A stretch of DNA of 64,000 bases from Branchiibius sp. NY16-3462-2 (GTDB lineage Bacteria > Actinomycetota > Actinomycetes > Actinomycetales > Dermatophilaceae), in the NCBI RefSeq assembly GCF_001594145.1, contig NZ_LVCF01000001.1, positions 496,001 to 560,000 of the forward strand, in the 5' to 3' direction. Of this stretch, positions 53,187-61,843 are shown in pieces (position 1 is the stretch's first letter; each line of letters starts with the position of its first letter). Under the pieces are notes generated by a model. The model worked only from the letters and a program-made list of their open reading frames with translations, made no database searches and was not told the origin of the DNA. The translations under genes and the position numbers were made by a program.

Positions 53187-54136
53187 GCTGGCATTCTCCC
53201 GGAGGCGCTGATTCCCCACGTGCCCGACCACACATCGCCGGGGCGCAGGACGGTCAGGGACTCCCCGGACGCAAAGGCGTTCGCCGGCGCCGACATGGGT
53301 TCGACGGCGACGCCGGAGCGCCGCTTGCGCTCCGGGGGCAGTGAGTCCCCGGTGAAGACCTGCAGGTAGCCGAACGTTCCCGCGTCGGCCCAGATCGTCG
53401 TACGCCGATCGCCCCGCTGGATGCTGACCCGCCACCTGCCGTCGTCCCCCGGTTCCAGGTCGGTGAACGCGGTGTCCAGCACGGTGTTGGCAATCGGTGC
53501 GCCGGCGCGGAAGTCGGTGCCCTCCCCGACCGGGGACGAGCCGGTCGGGATCAACCGGTCGTCGACGTCGATCTTCCGTCCGGCCGGGACGGTCAACGTC
53601 ACCTCGTCGACCGTCGTCTCACCGGTCGTCAGGTAGGGGTGGGCGCCGTAGGCGAACGGTGCCTTCGTGGTGCCCACGTTGGTGACCTTGGTGGCGACCT
53701 CCAGGCCGTTGCTCATCACCGTGTAGCGGACCTTGATCCGCAGACACGCATCCCAACCCTGCTGCGGCAGTAGAAGATACGACAAAGTGACGGATGAATC
53801 CGCCAGCTCCTCAAGGCTCCACAACGCCCATCGCACCAGCCCGTGGGAGGCGTTGCCGCGGCCGGGTTCGGATAACGCCAACTGCTGGCTGACCCCGTCG
53901 AAGGTGTACTTGCCGTCCCGGATCCGGTTGGGCCAGGGCATCAACAACTGTCCGCGGCCCCCGTCGGCTTTGCTCTGCAGCGGGTAGCCGTGCAGGACCG
54001 GCTCACCGCCCACCTTGAGCACCCGGATACCGGCGCCGACCTGGGTGATGATCGCGGCTGCACCCGGCCCGTTATCGTCCGCCGGCGCGCTGATCGTCCA
54101 TTGTTCACCGCTCGGCGGAATCGCTACCTGACCCAT
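53183..54136 (-). CDS. Aldose 1-epimerase family protein
   Basis: A 317-aa galactose mutarotase-like protein. GRGNASHGLVRWALW holds the substrate-binding histidine and FAYGAHPYLTTGE the catalytic one. LMPWPNRIRDGKYTFDG is conserved. It would interconvert alpha and beta anomers of a hexose. It is in one transcription unit with menD although the two have no obvious metabolic link. Confidence 0.88.
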   Translation of the reverse strand: MGQVAIPPSGEQWTISAPADDNGPGAAAIITQVGAGIRVLKVGGEPVLHGYPLQSKADGGRGQLLMPWPNRIRDGKYTFDGVSQQLALSEPGRGNASHGLVRWALWSLEELADSSVTLSYLLLPQQGWDACLRIKVRYTVMSNGLEVATKVTNVGTTKAPFAYGAHPYLTTGETTVDEVTLTVPAGRKIDVDDRLIPTGSSPVGEGTDFRAGAPIANTVLDTAFTDLEPGDDGRWRVSIQRGDRRTTIWADAGTFGYLQVFTGDSLPPERKRRSGVAVEPMSAPANAFASGESLTVLRPGDVWSGTWGISASGRMPA

Positions 54137-54163
54137 GGCTCGATCCTGACACGTCCCGGGCGG

Positions 54164-54181
54164 GTCCCCCGATCGGGGGAC
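54164..54181. promoter_or_regulatory. 18-bp perfect palindrome between epimerase and glycine-rich genes
   Basis: GTCCCCCGATCGGGGGAC, without a spacer, 27 bp upstream of the epimerase start and about 110 bp upstream of the glycine-rich gene. It may be an operator for either divergent gene. Confidence 0.45.
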
Positions 54182-54292
54182 GGTCGATTCACCCGGTCGA
54201 TCGGCGCATCAGCCGAAGGTCGACCCGATTGATCCGGCGGAGGGTGGAGTCATCGGCCGGCAGCAAGCAGGCCCCAGGACCAAGGAGTCGCC

Positions 54293-55165
54293 ATGAAAGC
54301 CAGCAGCACATTCGTCACACGGAGCATCTGCTCGGTAGCAGCGGTCGCCGCGCTCGGCGGCGCAGGACTGAGCATGGCGCCCGGCGCGCACGCAGACACC
54401 CCACCGGCACCGCAGACCGTCAACTACACCGGCAACGTCCAGTGGGTCACCGTCCCCGCGGGCGTCCACGAGCTGAACATCAACGCCATCGGCGGCGACG
54501 GCGGCGTGGAAAATGCGTCCAACCCGGTAGAAGGCGCCGGGGCCGACGTTTCCGGCATGATCCCGGTCACGCCGGGTCAGAAGATCGGGATCTCGGTCGG
54601 CGGGATGGGACAAGCCGCTGGCACGAACACCCACGATCCGCGCGGCGGCTGGGGTGGTCTGGGCATGGGCGGCGGCAACGGTAACGGCGCATCATCCGAC
54701 TATTTGCGGACCAGTGCCGCTGGCGGTGGGGCCACCACGATCCAGATCGAGAACGCCGACGGTTATGACCTACACACCGTCCTGATCGCTGCCGGCGGTG
54801 GCGGCGACGGAGGGGCCAGTGGCGGCTATGCCGTTGGGGGTGGGGGTAACGCCGGGGCAGGGTGGAGCGGCCAGAACGGCAACGCGGGAGTCGGCCCGGG
54901 TGGCTCGGCCGGAACGGCAGCCGATCAGGCCAGCGGTCACGGCGCCCGCGGCCTGGGCGGCTCCGGACTCGGCGGCAACGGCGGAGGCGGCGGCGGCGGC
55001 CTCCAAGGCGGCGGCGCCGGCGGGGGCGGCAAGGCCCTCTCGGGCGGCGGTGGCGGCGGATCAGGCTCGTCGGCCACCTACGGCATGACCAACACCGGGA
55101 TCAAGGAACGCGGCGACAACAGCGTCTCCAACGGTCAGGTCGTTCTCACCTGGGCGGACAACTAA
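54293..55165 (+). CDS. Secreted glycine-rich protein
   Basis: A 290-aa protein. It has a signal peptide with likely cleavage after PGAHA (residue 34), then a beta-rich segment (VQWVTVPAGVHELNINAIGGDGG). From about residue 170 to 265 it is dominated by runs of glycine with Ala, Asn and Ser. The tail SVSNGQVVLTWADN closes the fold. This resembles the bacterial glycine-rich domain, which may form polyglycine helices. There is no sorting motif or membrane anchor, so it is probably free or wall-associated. AAGGAG precedes the ATG. Confidence 0.72.
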   Translation: MKASSTFVTRSICSVAAVAALGGAGLSMAPGAHADTPPAPQTVNYTGNVQWVTVPAGVHELNINAIGGDGGVENASNPVEGAGADVSGMIPVTPGQKIGISVGGMGQAAGTNTHDPRGGWGGLGMGGGNGNGASSDYLRTSAAGGGATTIQIENADGYDLHTVLIAAGGGGDGGASGGYAVGGGGNAGAGWSGQNGNAGVGPGGSAGTAADQASGHGARGLGGSGLGGNGGGGGGGLQGGGAGGGGKALSGGGGGGSGSSATYGMTNTGIKERGDNSVSNGQVVLTWADN

Positions 55166-55183
55166 TCCGGCCAATCCAAGACG

Positions 55184-55216
55184 GGCGGTCCGGTGCATCG
55201 GGGGCACCGGACCGCC
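55184..55216 (+). terminator. Intrinsic terminator after the glycine-rich gene
   Basis: A perfect 13-bp GC-rich stem (55184-55196 with 55204-55216) has a 7-nt loop and is followed by GTTCTT. It lies 19 bp past the stop codon. Confidence 0.75.
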
Positions 55217-55246
55217 GTTCTTACCTGGCTGGACAACTGGGGCCCG

Positions 55247-55252
55247 TAGGCT
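55247..55252 (+). promoter_or_regulatory. Candidate -10 box of the VOC gene (leaderless)
   Basis: TAGGCT, six bases, then the GTG at 55259. Identical hexamer and spacing to the first nuoA. Confidence 0.45.
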
Positions 55253-55258
55253 GGATCG

Positions 55259-55699
55259 GTGCAGCAGTACCTCTCCTTCATCACCCTCGCCGTCAGCGAT
55301 CTCGCGCGCAGCCGGGATTTCTTCCTCACCGGCCTGGGCTGGCAGGCAGAGCTCGACGAGCAGGACGTCATCTTCCTGCGGGTCGGCGACGGGTTGGTGC
55401 TGTCGTTATGGGAGCGCAGCAGCTTTGTCGCGGAAGTCGGCACACCCGTGGATGGTCTGGCTCCGGTGACCCTTGCCCACAACGTCCCGAGCGACGATGA
55501 GGTTGATGACGTCCTGCGGTCGGCGCAGGCAGCCGGCGCCGTTGAGGTGTCCCCCGCTATCCGCCGCGAGTGGGGCGGTTACAGCGGATACTTCGTCGAT
55601 CCCGACGGCTTTCATTGGGAAGTCGCCCATCTGCCCGGCGAACTCGGTGACCAACTGGTCGCCGCGGGCCGGGCCGCCGCCGCTCGCACGCATCGATGA
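55259..55699 (+). CDS. VOC (glyoxalase/bleomycin resistance) family protein
   Basis: A 146-aa protein of the vicinal oxygen chelate fold. FITLAVSDLARSRDFFLTGLGW is the first module and GYSGYFVDPDGFHWEVAH the end of the second, with the possible metal ligand glutamate. The function ranges from lyase to antibiotic binding and cannot be fixed. The GTG start is probably leaderless. Its stop overlaps the next gene as ATGA. Confidence 0.86.
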   Translation: MQQYLSFITLAVSDLARSRDFFLTGLGWQAELDEQDVIFLRVGDGLVLSLWERSSFVAEVGTPVDGLAPVTLAHNVPSDDEVDDVLRSAQAAGAVEVSPAIRREWGGYSGYFVDPDGFHWEVAHLPGELGDQLVAAGRAAAARTHR

Positions 55700-57867
55700 C
55701 GGGCCCGACGACGGCGCGAAGCTACGCCGACGACATCCGATCGCGCGACGACACCGCGCTTGTCGAACTCCTGCTGGCCCGCCCGGATCTGGCGCGGCCG
55801 GTGCCCGCCGATCTGACCGCGCTGGCGGCCCGCGCGGGTTCACGACCCAGTGCGCTGCGTGCACTGGAGTCCCTGCACGCCGACACTTTGCATGTCCTCG
55901 AAGCACTCCTGGTCGGTGACCCCACCACGCTGCTCGGCGCGGACGGCGCCGCGCAACTCGAGCAGTTGTGGGGTAGCGCGTTGGTCTGGCGATCGCCCGA
56001 AGGTCTGCGTCCGGCCCGGGTGGTCAGCGAACTCCTCCCCGAGCCGGCCGGTCTCGGCCCGGCCGCGAGCGCCATCGAGAACTACCGTCCGCCAGCCGAT
56101 CTGCCGGAGCGGTTCGAGGCCTTGTCCGAGCCGGCCCGCGCCGCGTTGGAACGCCTCCGCTGGGGCCCGGCCAAGGCGGGGTTCGACGGGGCGTCCGCGA
56201 TCGGCGTACTGGATGAGTTGGTCTCTGCCGGGTTCATGGTGCGCACCGAGGAGTCCACCGGCACGGTGCCCCGCGAGGTCGGACTCTGGTTGCGCGGCGG
56301 CCGGCTGGTCGACGGCGGCCTCACCGGCCTGCCCACCGCGAACCTGTCCATCCCACCGGACCGGGCGCGAGCGGGCGCAGCCGTCGCGATCCGTGAATTG
56401 CTCTGGCAACTGGAGCGATTGGCCTCCTTCTGGCAACAGGAGCCACCACGGGTGTTGCGCACCGGCGGCCTGGGCGCGCGGGATCTGAAGCTCACCTCCG
56501 AGCGACTGGACCAAGACCCCGCGTTCACCGCGTTCCTGATCGAACTTGCCTACGCCGCCGACCTGATCGCCTCCGACGACGCCGACGAGCCGGTCTGGCT
56601 ACCCACCACGGAGTACGACGAGTGGCTGCGCCGCGACACCGCGTTGCGCTGGGCACGGCTGGCCCTGGCCTGGCGGGACAGCCCGCGCGCTGCCTTTCTC
56701 GTCGGCAGCACTGGTGACAAAGGGAAGATCAACGCCCTTGGGGCAGAGGTGCATTGGCCGATGATGCGGGCTCGCCGCCGCGACATCCTGGAGGTTCTCG
56801 CGAGCAGCGACGGCGGGTATTCGACGGAAGCGATGACTCATGCGCTGCAGTGGCTGCGACCACTGCGACTGCCGCCCGGTGCGCCCACGCGAGCCGGTGA
56901 GTTGCTCCAGGAGGCAGAGTGGTTGGGCGCCACCGCCGGACACGCGCTCACCCCCGCAGGACAAGTGCTCGCGGACCCCGCAGCCGACGAGTCGGCCATC
57001 GCCTCCGCCCTCGACAGCAGCCTGCCTCCCCCTCAGGACCTGCTCCTGGTCCAGGCCGACCACACAGTCGTGGCCCCCGGAGCGCTCTCGGACGACCTGC
57101 GCAGGTTCGCCGATCTGGTCCTGGCCGTCGAATCAAGCGGTGGCGCAACGGTTTTCCGGATCACTCCGGCCAGCCTGCGGCGCGGTTTCGACCGTGGACT
57201 CAGTGCGGCTGACATCCTGGGCCGGCTGCAGAGCGTATCTCCGGCACCGATCCCACAACCGGTCGAGTACCTCATCAACGATGCGGCACGACAGCACGGC
57301 CAGACCCGGGTCGGGGGGACATCCAGCTATATCCGCAGCGACGACGCCGCCGCCCTCCAGTCGATGATGGCCGACCCGCGTACCGGGATCCTGCGCCTGC
57401 GGCAGATCGCGCCCACCGTCCTCGTGTCACCGGTTGCCGCTGAGACGGTCCTGGATGTGCTTCGCGAACAAGGACATTCGCCGATCGCCGAGACACCCGA
57501 CGGCGTCTCGATCGTCGGCGTGCGTCGCCAACCGCGCGCGGATCCGCGCCCGCTTGCTACTGCGGTCATCGTCGACAGCGTCACCCCGGACGTTGCGGCG
57601 CAGGCGGTCGCCCGACTACGCCGGCATCCCGATTCCTCCGAGGGGCCACGCATCGCATCGACCGACCCGGCGGTCACCCTCGCCACCCTGCAGGACGCCG
57701 CAGCCGGTCGGATGCCGGTATGGATCGGCTATTCCGACCCCACCGGTGACGTGCACCGAGCGTTGTTGCAGCCGGAGCAGGTCGCGGGAGGACGGGTCGT
57801 GGGCGCTGTCGATGGACAGCGGCGCACGATCGCCCTGCACCGGATCCTGGGCGTCGCTCCCGCCTGA
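55696..57867 (+). CDS. Helicase-associated protein (Helicase_C_3) with WYL-like C-terminus
   Basis: A 723-aa protein with no Walker motifs. The central part (about 430-600, including DLLLVQADHTVVAPGALSDDLRRFADLVLAVESSGG) is the Helicase_C_3 region found in actinobacterial proteins near XPB-type helicases. The end (MPVWIGYSDPTGDVHRALLQP, RRTIALHRILGV) resembles a WYL domain. It may bind DNA or an accessory ligand for the helicase at 59904-61550. It converges on the M13 peptidase gene. Confidence 0.8.
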   Translation: MTGPTTARSYADDIRSRDDTALVELLLARPDLARPVPADLTALAARAGSRPSALRALESLHADTLHVLEALLVGDPTTLLGADGAAQLEQLWGSALVWRSPEGLRPARVVSELLPEPAGLGPAASAIENYRPPADLPERFEALSEPARAALERLRWGPAKAGFDGASAIGVLDELVSAGFMVRTEESTGTVPREVGLWLRGGRLVDGGLTGLPTANLSIPPDRARAGAAVAIRELLWQLERLASFWQQEPPRVLRTGGLGARDLKLTSERLDQDPAFTAFLIELAYAADLIASDDADEPVWLPTTEYDEWLRRDTALRWARLALAWRDSPRAAFLVGSTGDKGKINALGAEVHWPMMRARRRDILEVLASSDGGYSTEAMTHALQWLRPLRLPPGAPTRAGELLQEAEWLGATAGHALTPAGQVLADPAADESAIASALDSSLPPPQDLLLVQADHTVVAPGALSDDLRRFADLVLAVESSGGATVFRITPASLRRGFDRGLSAADILGRLQSVSPAPIPQPVEYLINDAARQHGQTRVGGTSSYIRSDDAAALQSMMADPRTGILRLRQIAPTVLVSPVAAETVLDVLREQGHSPIAETPDGVSIVGVRRQPRADPRPLATAVIVDSVTPDVAAQAVARLRRHPDSSEGPRIASTDPAVTLATLQDAAAGRMPVWIGYSDPTGDVHRALLQPEQVAGGRVVGAVDGQRRTIALHRILGVAPA

Positions 57868-57874
57868 CCCTGCC

Positions 57875-59863
57875 TCAGAAGATGCGGACCCGCTGGTCCT
57901 CCGGAAGGTACATGCCGTCTCCTTCCGTCACGCCGAACGCCTCGTGGAACTCTACGAGGTTGCGGGCGACGTTGCAGCGGCAGTTGGCCGGAGAGTGCGG
58001 GTCGATGGCGATCAGCCGCTTGGCCTCGGCTTCACGCGCCTTGCCGCACCACACCTGTGCCCAGCCGATGAAGAACCGCTGCGCGGGGGTGAACCCGTCC
58101 AGTTCGATGGCAGGGGTGGATTCCTGGGAGATCTCATACGCCTTGTAGCCGATCGTGAGACCGCCCAGATCACCGATGTTCTCGCCGATCGTCAGAGCAC
58201 CGTTGACTTTGACGTCGGGGGCATCTGCCGGTGACTGCTCGTTGAACTGGTCGATCAGCTTCTTGGCCAGCGCGTCGAATCGCGAGCGGTCCTCCTCGGT
58301 CCACCAGTCCCGCAACGCACCGTTGCCGTCGTAGCGCGAGCCCTGGTCGTCGAAGCCGTGGCCGATCTCGTGACCGATCACCGCACCGATGCCGCCGTAG
58401 TTGACCGCGTCGTCGGCATCCACGTCGAAGAACGGCGGCTGCAGGATCGCAGCGGGGAAGACGATCTCGTTCATCACCGGGTGGTAATAGGCGTTGACCG
58501 TCTGGGGGGTCATCAACCATTCCGTGCGGTCGATCGGTTTGCCGATCTTGTCCAACTGGCGGTGGATCTCGAACTCTGCTGCGCGGCGTACGTTTCCGAT
58601 CAAATCGTCGGACTCGATGCTCAGGCTCGAATAGTCCCGCCACTTGTCGGGGTAACCGATCTTGGGGGTGAATTTGCCCAGCTTTTCCAGCGCCTGGGCA
58701 CGGGTCTTCTCCCCCATCCAGGGAAGCGACTCGAAGTCGCGGCGGTAGGCCTCGATGAGGTTGGCGACCAACTCGCCCATGCGCTCCTTGGCGCGCGGCG
58801 GGAAGTGCGCCGCGACGTACAACTGACCGGCCGCCTCACCCAGCGCGTCCTCCACAAGCCCCACGCCGCGCTTCCAGCGCTCCTTCAACTCCGGCACCCC
58901 GGACAGCGTCCGGCCGTGGAAGTCGAAGCTCTCCTGCACGATGGCCTCGGTGAGGTACGGCGCCCGGGAGCTGATCAGCCGCCAGGACAGATAGTCCTTC
59001 CACTGCTCGATCGGCAGATCCGCCAGGGCCGCGGACAGGCCCGTCAGGAAGCTGGGCTGGCGCACCACGACCGCGTCGAAAGCGCCCGCCGGCGCGTCGA
59101 GGGCGGTGAGGAACGCGGTCCAGTCGACGTTCGGCGCCAACTGCTGCAGATCGGCGAAGGTGGACTTGTTGTAGGTGCGCACGGCGTCCCGGCTGGCGAC
59201 GTTGTCCCAGTGCGAGGACGCGAGCAGGTGCTCCACGTCGAAGATGCCCTGCGCATGCTTGGCGGCTGCCTCATGCCCGGCCAGGTTGAGCAGCTTCTCG
59301 ATATGCGCGATGTACTTCTCCCGGATCGGCTGGTACTGATCCTCGCGGTAGTACGACTCGTCGGGCAGACCCAGGCCGTACTGCTCCAGGTAGGCGATGT
59401 TCTCCTCGGGGTTACCCGCATCGGCCGACACGTAGATCGCAACCGGTCCCCAGACGTCCTGGCGGGCCAGGCGGCCGAACTGCTCGATCAGACCGGGGAC
59501 GTCGTGCACGGCGGCGATCGTCGCTAGGTCGTCCTTCAACGGTTCGCTGCCGACGGCTTCGATGCGGTCGGTGTCCATGAACGAGCGGTAGAGATCTCCC
59601 ACCTTCGCCTGCTCGGTGCCCGGCTCGGCGTCGGTCGCGGCGGCGGTCTCGATCAACTCGCGCATCGCGGCTTCAGAAGCCTCGCGCAACCGGTCGAACG
59701 CGCCGTAGCGGGCACGGTCCGCCGGGATGTCGGTGCTCTTGATCCATTCGCCGTTGACGTGCTCGAAGAAATCGTCCTGAGCGCGGACCGACGGGTCGAA
59801 CGTATTGGTGATCCCCGAATTCATAGGCGCCATATTAAACGCGGGAAGAGAATCGGGGTTCAT
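57875..59863 (-). CDS. M13 family zinc endopeptidase (PepO-like)
   Basis: About 662 aa. The zinc motif HEIGH is at residues 498-502 in VIGHEIGHGFDDQGSRYDG. VNAYYHP lies before it and GENIGDLGG supplies the third ligand. SPANCRCNVARNLVEFHEAF closes the family signature. No signal peptide is seen, so it probably acts in the cytoplasm on small peptides. The start is uncertain: ATG 59863, 59833 or 59824, none with a clear Shine-Dalgarno sequence. TATCGA lies six bases before 59863. Confidence 0.88.
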   Translation of the reverse strand: MNPDSLPAFNMAPMNSGITNTFDPSVRAQDDFFEHVNGEWIKSTDIPADRARYGAFDRLREASEAAMRELIETAAATDAEPGTEQAKVGDLYRSFMDTDRIEAVGSEPLKDDLATIAAVHDVPGLIEQFGRLARQDVWGPVAIYVSADAGNPEENIAYLEQYGLGLPDESYYREDQYQPIREKYIAHIEKLLNLAGHEAAAKHAQGIFDVEHLLASSHWDNVASRDAVRTYNKSTFADLQQLAPNVDWTAFLTALDAPAGAFDAVVVRQPSFLTGLSAALADLPIEQWKDYLSWRLISSRAPYLTEAIVQESFDFHGRTLSGVPELKERWKRGVGLVEDALGEAAGQLYVAAHFPPRAKERMGELVANLIEAYRRDFESLPWMGEKTRAQALEKLGKFTPKIGYPDKWRDYSSLSIESDDLIGNVRRAAEFEIHRQLDKIGKPIDRTEWLMTPQTVNAYYHPVMNEIVFPAAILQPPFFDVDADDAVNYGGIGAVIGHEIGHGFDDQGSRYDGNGALRDWWTEEDRSRFDALAKKLIDQFNEQSPADAPDVKVNGALTIGENIGDLGGLTIGYKAYEISQESTPAIELDGFTPAQRFFIGWAQVWCGKAREAEAKRLIAIDPHSPANCRCNVARNLVEFHEAFGVTEGDGMYLPEDQRVRIF

Positions 59864-59883
59864 TGGCGTTCGATAGGTTGCAC

Positions 59884-59897
59884 CCTTTCCGGAAAGG
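59884..59897 (+). promoter_or_regulatory. Small palindrome covering the helicase ribosome-binding site
   Basis: CCTTTCCGGAAAGG is a 14-bp perfect palindrome. Its right arm GGAAAGG is the Shine-Dalgarno sequence of the helicase gene at 59904. As RNA it could form a five-pair hairpin that hides the site. Confidence 0.35.
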
Positions 59898-59903
59898 ACA
59901 CCC

Positions 59904-61550
59904 ATGACCGACGGACCGCTGATCGTCCAGAGCGACAAGACCGTGCTGTTGGAGGTCGACCACCCCCAGGCCGGTGACGCTCGCCGGGCGATCGCTCCGT
60001 TCGCGGAGTTGGAGCGCGCTCCGGAGCACATGCACACCTACCGGATCACCCCGCTGGGCCTCTGGAATGCCCGCGCCGCGGGTCACGACGCCGAGACGGT
60101 CGTGCACACCCTGATCACCTATAGCCGCTACCCGGTGCCCAACGCGCTGCTGATCGATATCGCCGACACGATGGACCGCTACGGCCGGTTGCGGCTGGTC
60201 AAGGACGACGACGGCCGGTTACTGCTGATCTCGACCGACCGGGCGGTGCTCGAGGAGATCCTGCGGCACAAGAAGATCACCCCGCTGGTGGGTGAGCGCG
60301 TCGCCGACGACCGCGTCCTGGTGCATCCCTCGGAGCGCGGCGCCATCAAGCAGCAGCTGATCAAGGTGGGCTGGCCCGCCGAGGATGAGGCGGGGTACGT
60401 CGATGGCGAGGCGCACGCGATCAGCCTGCGGACCGAGGGTTGGGACATGCGCCCCTACCAGGAACAAGCGGTCGACGGGTTCTGGCACGGCGGCTCGGGG
60501 GTCGTCGTACTCCCTTGTGGTGCAGGCAAAACCATCGTCGGCGCGGGCGCCATGGCCAAGGCCGGCGCCACGACGCTGATCCTGGTGACCAACACCGTCT
60601 CGGCCCGCCAATGGCGCGATGAGTTGCTGAAGCGCACCTCCCTGACGGAGGAGGAGATCGGCGAGTACAGCGGTGCCCGCAAGGACATCCGGCCGGTGAC
60701 CATCGCGACGTACCAGGTGCTCACCCACAAGCGCAAAGGCGTCTTCCCGCACCTGGAGCTGCTCGACGCCCGTGACTGGGGTCTGGTCGTCTACGACGAG
60801 GTGCACCTGCTGCCAGCGCCCATCTTCCGGATGACCGCCGATCTGCAGGCGCGTCGACGGCTCGGTCTGACCGCGACGTTGGTGCGCGAAGACAGCCGGG
60901 AGTCAGACGTTTTCAGCCTCATCGGCCCGAAGCGTTACGACGCACCCTGGAAGGACATCGAGGCCCAGGGTTACATCGCCCCTGCCGACTGCGTCGAGGT
61001 CCGGGTCACGCTGTCCGAGTCGGATCGCCTGGCCTACGCGACCACCGAACCGGACGAGCGCTATCGCTTCGCCTCGTGCGCGCCCGCCAAGGACCGGGTC
61101 GTGGAGCAACTGGTCGAGCAGCACCGCGGTGAGCCGACGCTGGTGATCGGGCAGTACCTCGACCAACTCGAGACTCTGGCCGGCCGGCTGAACGCCGACA
61201 TCATCACCGGTGACACGCCGGTCAACCAGCGCCAGAAGCTCTTCCAGCAGTTCCGCGAGGGCGAGATCTCCCTGCTCGTGGTCAGCAAGGTGGCCAACTT
61301 CTCGATCGATCTACCCGAGGCGAGCGTGGCGATCCAGGTGTCCGGCACGTTCGGCTCCCGCCAGGAGGAGGCCCAGCGGCTGGGCCGGGTCCTGCGACCG
61401 AAGGGCGACGGCCGCACAGCGCACTTCTACACCGTGGTCGCCCGCGACACCGTCGACGCCGAGTTCGCGGCCCACCGCCAGCGGTTCCTGGCCGAGCAGG
61501 GGTACGCCTACCGCATCGTCGACGCCGACGACCTGCCCGCGCTCGCCTAG
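59904..61550 (+). CDS. XPB/Ssl2-type DNA helicase
   Basis: A 548-aa superfamily 2 helicase. Walker A LPCGAGKT is at 203-210, the DEVH box at 298-301 and the XPB-type RED motif in LVREDSRESD (about 327-336). The C-terminal RecA domain ends with SRQEEAQRLGRVLRPKGDG. The N-terminal damage-recognition-like region precedes the motor. Bacterial XPB proteins unwind DNA in 3'-5' direction in vitro; their biological role is less clear. GGAAAGGAC lies before the ATG. Confidence 0.92.
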   Translation: MTDGPLIVQSDKTVLLEVDHPQAGDARRAIAPFAELERAPEHMHTYRITPLGLWNARAAGHDAETVVHTLITYSRYPVPNALLIDIADTMDRYGRLRLVKDDDGRLLLISTDRAVLEEILRHKKITPLVGERVADDRVLVHPSERGAIKQQLIKVGWPAEDEAGYVDGEAHAISLRTEGWDMRPYQEQAVDGFWHGGSGVVVLPCGAGKTIVGAGAMAKAGATTLILVTNTVSARQWRDELLKRTSLTEEEIGEYSGARKDIRPVTIATYQVLTHKRKGVFPHLELLDARDWGLVVYDEVHLLPAPIFRMTADLQARRRLGLTATLVREDSRESDVFSLIGPKRYDAPWKDIEAQGYIAPADCVEVRVTLSESDRLAYATTEPDERYRFASCAPAKDRVVEQLVEQHRGEPTLVIGQYLDQLETLAGRLNADIITGDTPVNQRQKLFQQFREGEISLLVVSKVANFSIDLPEASVAIQVSGTFGSRQEEAQRLGRVLRPKGDGRTAHFYTVVARDTVDAEFAAHRQRFLAEQGYAYRIVDADDLPALA

Positions 61551-61553
61551 GCT
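61548..61553 (+). promoter_or_regulatory. Candidate -10 box of the DUF2530 gene (leaderless)
   Basis: TAGGCT overlaps the helicase stop codon and lies seven bases upstream of the GTG at 61561. Confidence 0.4.
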
Positions 61554-61560
61554 GAACCCC

Positions 61561-61824
61561 GTGAGCGACGACCCGATCTTCCAACGTACGCCGCCCCCTC
61601 CCGTCCGCGTGGACACCAAGAAGGTGCTGCTCGTCGGAATCGCCTGTTGGGCAGTGGCGTTCGTGATCACGTGGATCGTTCCGGCGCTGCACACCGGGGA
61701 CAAGAAGGACTGGCCTTGGATCGCGCTGACCGGGTTCGTTCTCGGGTTCTTCGCATGGGCCTACTTGGCCGCTGGACGTGGAAACGCCCAAGGTGTTGAC
61801 TTTGGTTCGTCAGCACCGCGCTGA
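61561..61824 (+). CDS. DUF2530-like small membrane protein
   Basis: An 87-aa protein starting VSDDPIFQRTPPPPVRVDT. Two hydrophobic helices (about 22-42 and 51-70) follow: LLVGIACWAVAFVITWIVPA and WIALTGFVLGFFAWAYLA. The Pro-rich N-terminus and spacing match DUF2530 proteins of actinobacteria. Function unknown. Starts with GTG ten bases after the helicase stop. This gene is missed if only ATG starts are allowed. Confidence 0.7.
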   Translation: MSDDPIFQRTPPPPVRVDTKKVLLVGIACWAVAFVITWIVPALHTGDKKDWPWIALTGFVLGFFAWAYLAAGRGNAQGVDFGSSAPR

Positions 61825-61843
61825 CACCGAAAGGACAACCGCC

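Noticed and set aside
54800..55080. Glycine-codon repeats as a CRISPR or tandem DNA repeat
   Set aside because: The repeats vary in length and follow the reading frame of a secreted protein; no fixed repeat/spacer unit exists.
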